DNA from: Candidatus Pacebacteria bacterium UBA1364
Lineage (GTDB): Bacteria; Patescibacteriota; Microgenomatia; UBA1400; PJMF01
Reading direction: 5' to 3'
Assembly (NCBI GenBank): GCA_002306345.1
Contig: DBRQ01000010.1
Location: forward strand, 1 to 8,549
Length of the DNA: 8,549 nucleotides
The position numbers were made by a program, and so were the translations under genes. Positions 5,244 to 8,549 of this stretch are shown in pieces. Below the pieces are notes generated by a model that was not told where the DNA came from, made no database searches, and saw only the letters and a list, made by a program, of their open reading frames with translations. The stretch's first letter is position 1. Every line of letters starts with the position of its first letter.

Positions 5244-5945
5244 CTATAAGGACAGCTGAGACTTTAACTCATTAAACAAATTTTCTGATAAAACTTCTTT
5301 GCTGACTAATTCTTCTAAACTGGTGTAAGGACGATTTAAAATGATGGCCTTAGCACGAGCCTCGCCAATACCCGGTAAGGTTTGCAAACTGGCATTTTCA
5401 GCTTGGTTAATGGAAATGAGGCTAGTGGCGGCAGTAGGACCAGAGGTATTCGCGGCATTGCTATTACTACTATTATTATCGACGGTGGTAATGGAACTAG
5501 CCGCATTCGACGTGCTGGTGCTAGTATCTGTGCTAGTAATGTTTGAGCTTGATGTTTGATTTTCTACCAAAAAAGGAATGTAAATTTTATCTTGATCGTT
5601 GAGTTCTGTAGCTAAATTAAGAGTCTGGGCCACATAAGCTTGATCAGCATCTTGGCTAAAACCGCCAGCCAAAGCAATTAAATCCGCTATCCGTTGCCCT
5701 ATTTCCAGCTGGTAAATACCTGGCTTAATAACCGCACCCTGAATATCAACTTTAATTAAACCTAGGGTGGCCACTCCTTTTTGACTAAAGGCGGTGGCTG
5801 GACAGGAAGGGCAAAAACACTCTAAAGTTTCCGTACTACTCAATAGCGAATGTAGAGCAACACCAGCAATAGTCAAGCCGGCAACAACCAATACGTAAGG
5901 GATAAAAACACTTAGATAAGTGAAAATTTTTGGCACTAAAGCCAT
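5244..5945 (-). CDS. comEA: ComEA-type DNA receptor (SLBB and helix-hairpin-helix domains)
   Basis: Surface DNA-binding protein of the uptake machinery, 233 residues, laid out like Gram-positive ComEA. A membrane helix at about 12-32 is followed by an SLBB domain at 63-125 (IKVDIQGAVIKPGIYQL, then LIALAGGFSQDAD, ending DKIYIP). A Ser/Thr/Asn-rich linker (126-175) leads to a C-terminal double helix-hairpin-helix domain (176-233: ISINQAENASLQTLPGIGEARAKAII, here with NRPYTSLEEL) that binds duplex DNA without sequence preference. It would hand DNA to the ComEC encoded downstream. Odd feature: C43, C45 and C48 form CFCPSC right after the membrane helix, which could form a disulfide or bind metal. 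No Shine-Dalgarno is visible; the ATG at 5945 fits the hydrophobic N-terminus, and the ATG 8 nt upstream is out of frame. Confidence 0.93.
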   Translation of the reverse strand: MALVPKIFTYLSVFIPYVLVVAGLTIAGVALHSLLSSTETLECFCPSCPATAFSQKGVATLGLIKVDIQGAVIKPGIYQLEIGQRIADLIALAGGFSQDADQAYVAQTLNLATELNDQDKIYIPFLVENQTSSSNITSTDTSTSTSNAASSITTVDNNSSNSNAANTSGPTAATSLISINQAENASLQTLPGIGEARAKAIILNRPYTSLEELVSKEVLSENLFNELKSQLSL

Positions 5946-5972
5946 TATTCATTGGCAAAATTACAAGAAGTG

Positions 5973-5982
5973 TGATCGATCA
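5973..5982. repeat. 10-bp palindrome in the leuS-comEA gap
   Basis: TGATCGATCA is a perfect palindrome inside the 41-nt gap, 27 nt upstream of the comEA start. Palindromes of this size are expected several times in 8.5 kb by chance, so a regulatory role is only possible. Confidence 0.2.
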
Positions 5983-5986
5983 GCAA

Positions 5987-8455
5987 TTAGCTAGCCACAA
6001 AATTAACTATCTTACCAAAGACATAAATTTCCTTGTGGATAGTTTTGTCAGCTAGCCATTTTTGCATAGCCTCTAGATTTTTAGCTTGGTTTAAAATAGC
6101 GGCTTGGTCAGTTAAATTTTTTGTGGGCCAAGCAAATTGCGCACGCAGTTTGCCATTAACTTGTACCACTAAATTAGTGAACTCTTTTTGTAACAACGCC
6201 TGGTCATACGCTGGCCAAGATTCTAGATGGACAGATTTTTGGGCAGAAAAGCCCAAAACCTTGGCTTGATCGTAAAGTTCCTCGGCAATAAACGGTGCCA
6301 AAGGGGCCAAAAGTTTGATGAAAGCCACAATTTCCTCCGTCTTTAATAGCAAAACATCATCGGCGTCCATTTTTTCCCAGAGATTGGCAAATTCCATCAA
6401 GGCGGCAATGGCGGTATTATATTTAAGCTCTGGCAAATCAAGTGTTAGTTTATAAATAGTCGAGTGCAGTTTTTGGACCAACTGCTGGCGGTCACTCAGC
6501 AATGATAGAGAGCTATTTTGATGACGGGCAATTTCACGATTGACTAAGCGGTAAACTTTGCGTAAAAATCTAGACACACCCGCTACAGCGCGGGGATTCC
6601 ACGGTTTGTCAGCCTCTAGCGGCCCCATAAACATCTCGTAAATTCTAAGCGTGTCGGCACCGTATTCTTGAATGATTTCATCTGGATTGATGACGTTACC
6701 TTTGCTCTTACTCATTTTTTTGCCATCGGGTCCTAAAATCATGCCTTGATGGCGCATTTTGGCAAAAGGCTCGCCAGAAGGTAAATCAAGATAGCCCTCG
6801 TCTCTTAAAAATTTAGTGAAAAATCTCGAGTACAGTAAGTGCAAAACGATGTGCTCTTCACCAATTAAATAAAAATCAACTGGCAACCAAGTTTTTAAAG
6901 TGTTTTGGTCAGCAAACTGCTTTGTGTCTCTGGCACTGACGTATCTTAAGTAATACCAACTAGAGTCAACAAAAGTGTCCATGGTGTCATATTCTGGAGT
7001 CCAGCCTTTGCCATAGAGTTTTTCTACTCTGGCTTTAAATTCCACGGAAGAGCGTAGAGGCGATTCACCAGTCGGCTTAAAATCAACATCGTTTGGCAAA
7101 AGCCAAGGCAAATGCTCTGCTTTGACCAAATGAGCTTGGCCAGTTGGATCATAAACAATCGGGATAGGTGCCCCCCAATAACGCTGACGAGAAATCAACC
7201 AATCGCGAAGTTTGTAATTGACGCTGCGGCGCGCCACTTTGGGGTGCGAAGCAAGCATTTTTTCAATTGCTACGGAGCTAATCAGGCCGTCAAATTCCGC
7301 TGAATTGACCAAGCGACCGTCAATAACCACTTCTTTGACCAAAAGACCGAATTTTTGGGCAAAGGCGAGATCGCGTTCATCGTGAGCTGGCACAGCCATA
7401 ATCGCCCCAGTGCCATAGCCACCAAGCACGTAATCGGCTACAAATAAAGGAATTTCTTCCTGATTAAAAGGATTGACAACCAAAAGGCCAGTGTCAACGC
7501 CAGTTTTGTCCTTTTCACCGATTTTGCGCGTCTCCTCCGTTTTTTGGTAAGCCTTAGTAATGTAGGCTTGTACTTGGGTAACCTTGTCGCTGCTTAAATA
7601 TGCAAAAAGCTGCTGCTGCTCAAATTTTTCTGGTGAAATAACCATGAAAGTTGCCCCAAAAATCGTGTCTAAGCGAGTGGTAAAAATTGAAAGTTTGGGC
7701 CACTTGTCCGCTGGCAAAGCAGCAATTTTGATCGCAAAATCCACCTGTGCCCCTTCACTGCGCCCAATCCAGTTGATTTGCTGGCTCTTGGTGGGCGCTG
7801 GCCAGTCCACGTTTTGCAAACCTGCAATTAATTCGTCTTGATAAGCGGTAATTTTGAAATACCATTGTTTGAGGTTTTTTTGAATGACTTGGCTATCACA
7901 GCGCTCACAAAGCCCATCAATAACCTGTTCGTTGGCCAAAACTGTCTGGCAAGAAGGACACCAGTTGACTTTGCCTTCGCTCTGGTAAGCCAAGCCTTTG
8001 CGATAAAGTTGCGCAAAAATCCACTGCGTCCACTTGTAGTATTCTGGATGATTAGTGGCAATTTCCTTGCTCCAATCGTAAGAAATGCCTAATCTCTTGA
8101 TTTGACGGCGAAAAGTGTCAATGGCGGTCTTGGTGGTTTCTCTGGGGTGAATACCGGTTTTGATGGCGTAATTCTCCGCCGGCAAGCCAAAAGCGTCCCA
8201 ACCGACTGGAAAAAAGACTTTTTTGCCAGTCATGCGTTTAAACCTGGCCTGAATATCTAAGGCGGTTTTGGGCTCTACATGGCCAACATGTAAACCAGAG
8301 CCAGAAGGATAGGCAAAAGCGTAAAGTAAGTACTCCTTATCTTTTTGCTCCTCTGGCGTCAAAGCCAAGTCAGTGTCGCAAAATAAGCGCTCTTTGTCCC
8401 AAAATTGGAGCCATTTTTCTTCTACTGCTTGGTGATTATATCTGTGATCTGGCAT
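5987..8455 (-). CDS. leuS: Leucyl-tRNA synthetase
   Basis: Class I synthetase that charges tRNA-Leu with leucine in the cytosol; 822 residues, near the 804 of B. subtilis. The catalytic signature HVGH (H56-H59, in YPSGSGLHVGH) and KMSKS (580-584) are both present, as is WDAFGLPAENYA (86-97). A zinc-ribbon insert has CxxC pairs C166/C169 and C183/C186. It is followed by the CP1 editing domain (about 222-410) with TTRLDTIFGATF (259-270) and VPAHDERD (355-362, D359 and D362). CP1 after the zinc module is the bacterial arrangement. The leucine-specific insertion found before KMSKS in E. coli is absent (QGMILGPDGKKMSKS), as in Bacillus. The rest is the helical anticodon-binding domain and a small C-terminal domain beginning NLVVQVNGKLRAQF. 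The ATG has no clear Shine-Dalgarno and lies 7 nt after the upstream stop. LeuS starts the run of genes leading into comEA. Confidence 0.98.
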   Translation of the reverse strand: MPDHRYNHQAVEEKWLQFWDKERLFCDTDLALTPEEQKDKEYLLYAFAYPSGSGLHVGHVEPKTALDIQARFKRMTGKKVFFPVGWDAFGLPAENYAIKTGIHPRETTKTAIDTFRRQIKRLGISYDWSKEIATNHPEYYKWTQWIFAQLYRKGLAYQSEGKVNWCPSCQTVLANEQVIDGLCERCDSQVIQKNLKQWYFKITAYQDELIAGLQNVDWPAPTKSQQINWIGRSEGAQVDFAIKIAALPADKWPKLSIFTTRLDTIFGATFMVISPEKFEQQQLFAYLSSDKVTQVQAYITKAYQKTEETRKIGEKDKTGVDTGLLVVNPFNQEEIPLFVADYVLGGYGTGAIMAVPAHDERDLAFAQKFGLLVKEVVIDGRLVNSAEFDGLISSVAIEKMLASHPKVARRSVNYKLRDWLISRQRYWGAPIPIVYDPTGQAHLVKAEHLPWLLPNDVDFKPTGESPLRSSVEFKARVEKLYGKGWTPEYDTMDTFVDSSWYYLRYVSARDTKQFADQNTLKTWLPVDFYLIGEEHIVLHLLYSRFFTKFLRDEGYLDLPSGEPFAKMRHQGMILGPDGKKMSKSKGNVINPDEIIQEYGADTLRIYEMFMGPLEADKPWNPRAVAGVSRFLRKVYRLVNREIARHQNSSLSLLSDRQQLVQKLHSTIYKLTLDLPELKYNTAIAALMEFANLWEKMDADDVLLLKTEEIVAFIKLLAPLAPFIAEELYDQAKVLGFSAQKSVHLESWPAYDQALLQKEFTNLVVQVNGKLRAQFAWPTKNLTDQAAILNQAKNLEAMQKWLADKTIHKEIYVFGKIVNFVAS

Positions 8456-8462
8456 GATGAGA

Positions 8463-8549
8463 TTATTCTACTACAGATTTAAAACGAGGTTTTGCCAGTT
8501 TCTTTGCAATTTTCGATTCTTGACGTGTATTAGGCGGCAAAACAAAAAA
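8463..8549 (-). CDS. C-terminal tail of an unidentified basic protein (partial, 5' end outside window)
   Basis: From the window edge the minus strand is open to a TAA at 8463-8465 and encodes 28 residues, including NTRQESKIAKKLAKPRFK and ending SVVE. The lysine/arginine-rich, low-stop composition and the 7-nt distance to the leuS ATG suggest a real gene read together with leuS. An in-frame TTG at 8538-8540 could be a start, but a longer gene extending beyond the window is more likely. No family can be named from this tail. Confidence 0.6.
   Translation of the reverse strand, partial: FFVLPPNTRQESKIAKKLAKPRFKSVVE

Noticed and set aside
7828..8092. Open frames on both strands inside leuS
   Set aside because: They overlap the zinc-ribbon part of leuS, whose frame has all expected motifs; no independent evidence.

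Overview
The window looks like a compact bacterial chromosome segment, most probably from a Candidate Phyla Radiation (Patescibacteria) type organism. That placement is inference. It rests on the style of the nucleoside diphosphate kinase and LeuRS sequences, on a Gram-positive-type ComEA next to a ComEC split into two genes, and on several starts without a clear Shine-Dalgarno sequence. UGA is used as a stop (end of the ComEC membrane gene), which argues against the UGA-recoded CPR lineages. No mobile element, CRISPR array, rRNA or tRNA was seen.

Layout. Six complete genes all lie on the minus strand, so they are transcribed from high to low coordinates. At the right edge the tail of an unidentified gene (8463-8549) runs 7 nt ahead of leuS (5987-8455). 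After 41 nt comes comEA (5244-5945), then a 144-nt gap with small hairpins, then the ComEC membrane channel (3747-5099). This overlaps by an ATGA the separate membrane-anchored ComEC-type metallo-beta-lactamase nuclease (2761-3750). A 619-nt AT-rich gap without a convincing gene follows (2142-2760). Next are an M16 zinc peptidase (792-2141), a 201-nt gap with a candidate promoter, and ndk (108-590). At the left edge the C-terminal tail of a plus-strand gene (3-68) converges on ndk.

How the genes fit together. comEA, comEC and the nuclease form a DNA-uptake module. ComEA binds DNA outside the membrane through its helix-hairpin-helix domain, ComEC is the channel, and the nuclease is the domain that in most bacteria is fused to the ComEC C-terminus. 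LeuRS appears to share the transcript. The M16 peptidase and NDK are housekeeping enzymes with their own leaders.

The most unusual points are the split but intact ComEC with its own membrane anchor on the nuclease, the apparent absence of the ComEC OB domain, a CxCxxC motif beside the ComEA membrane helix, the very low G+C of the ComEC membrane gene (about 27% by hand count against about 46% in leuS), and the 619-nt AT-rich, repeat-bearing gap with a small G+C-richer island. I did not find a clearly new biological system; the gap is the part that known features explain least.
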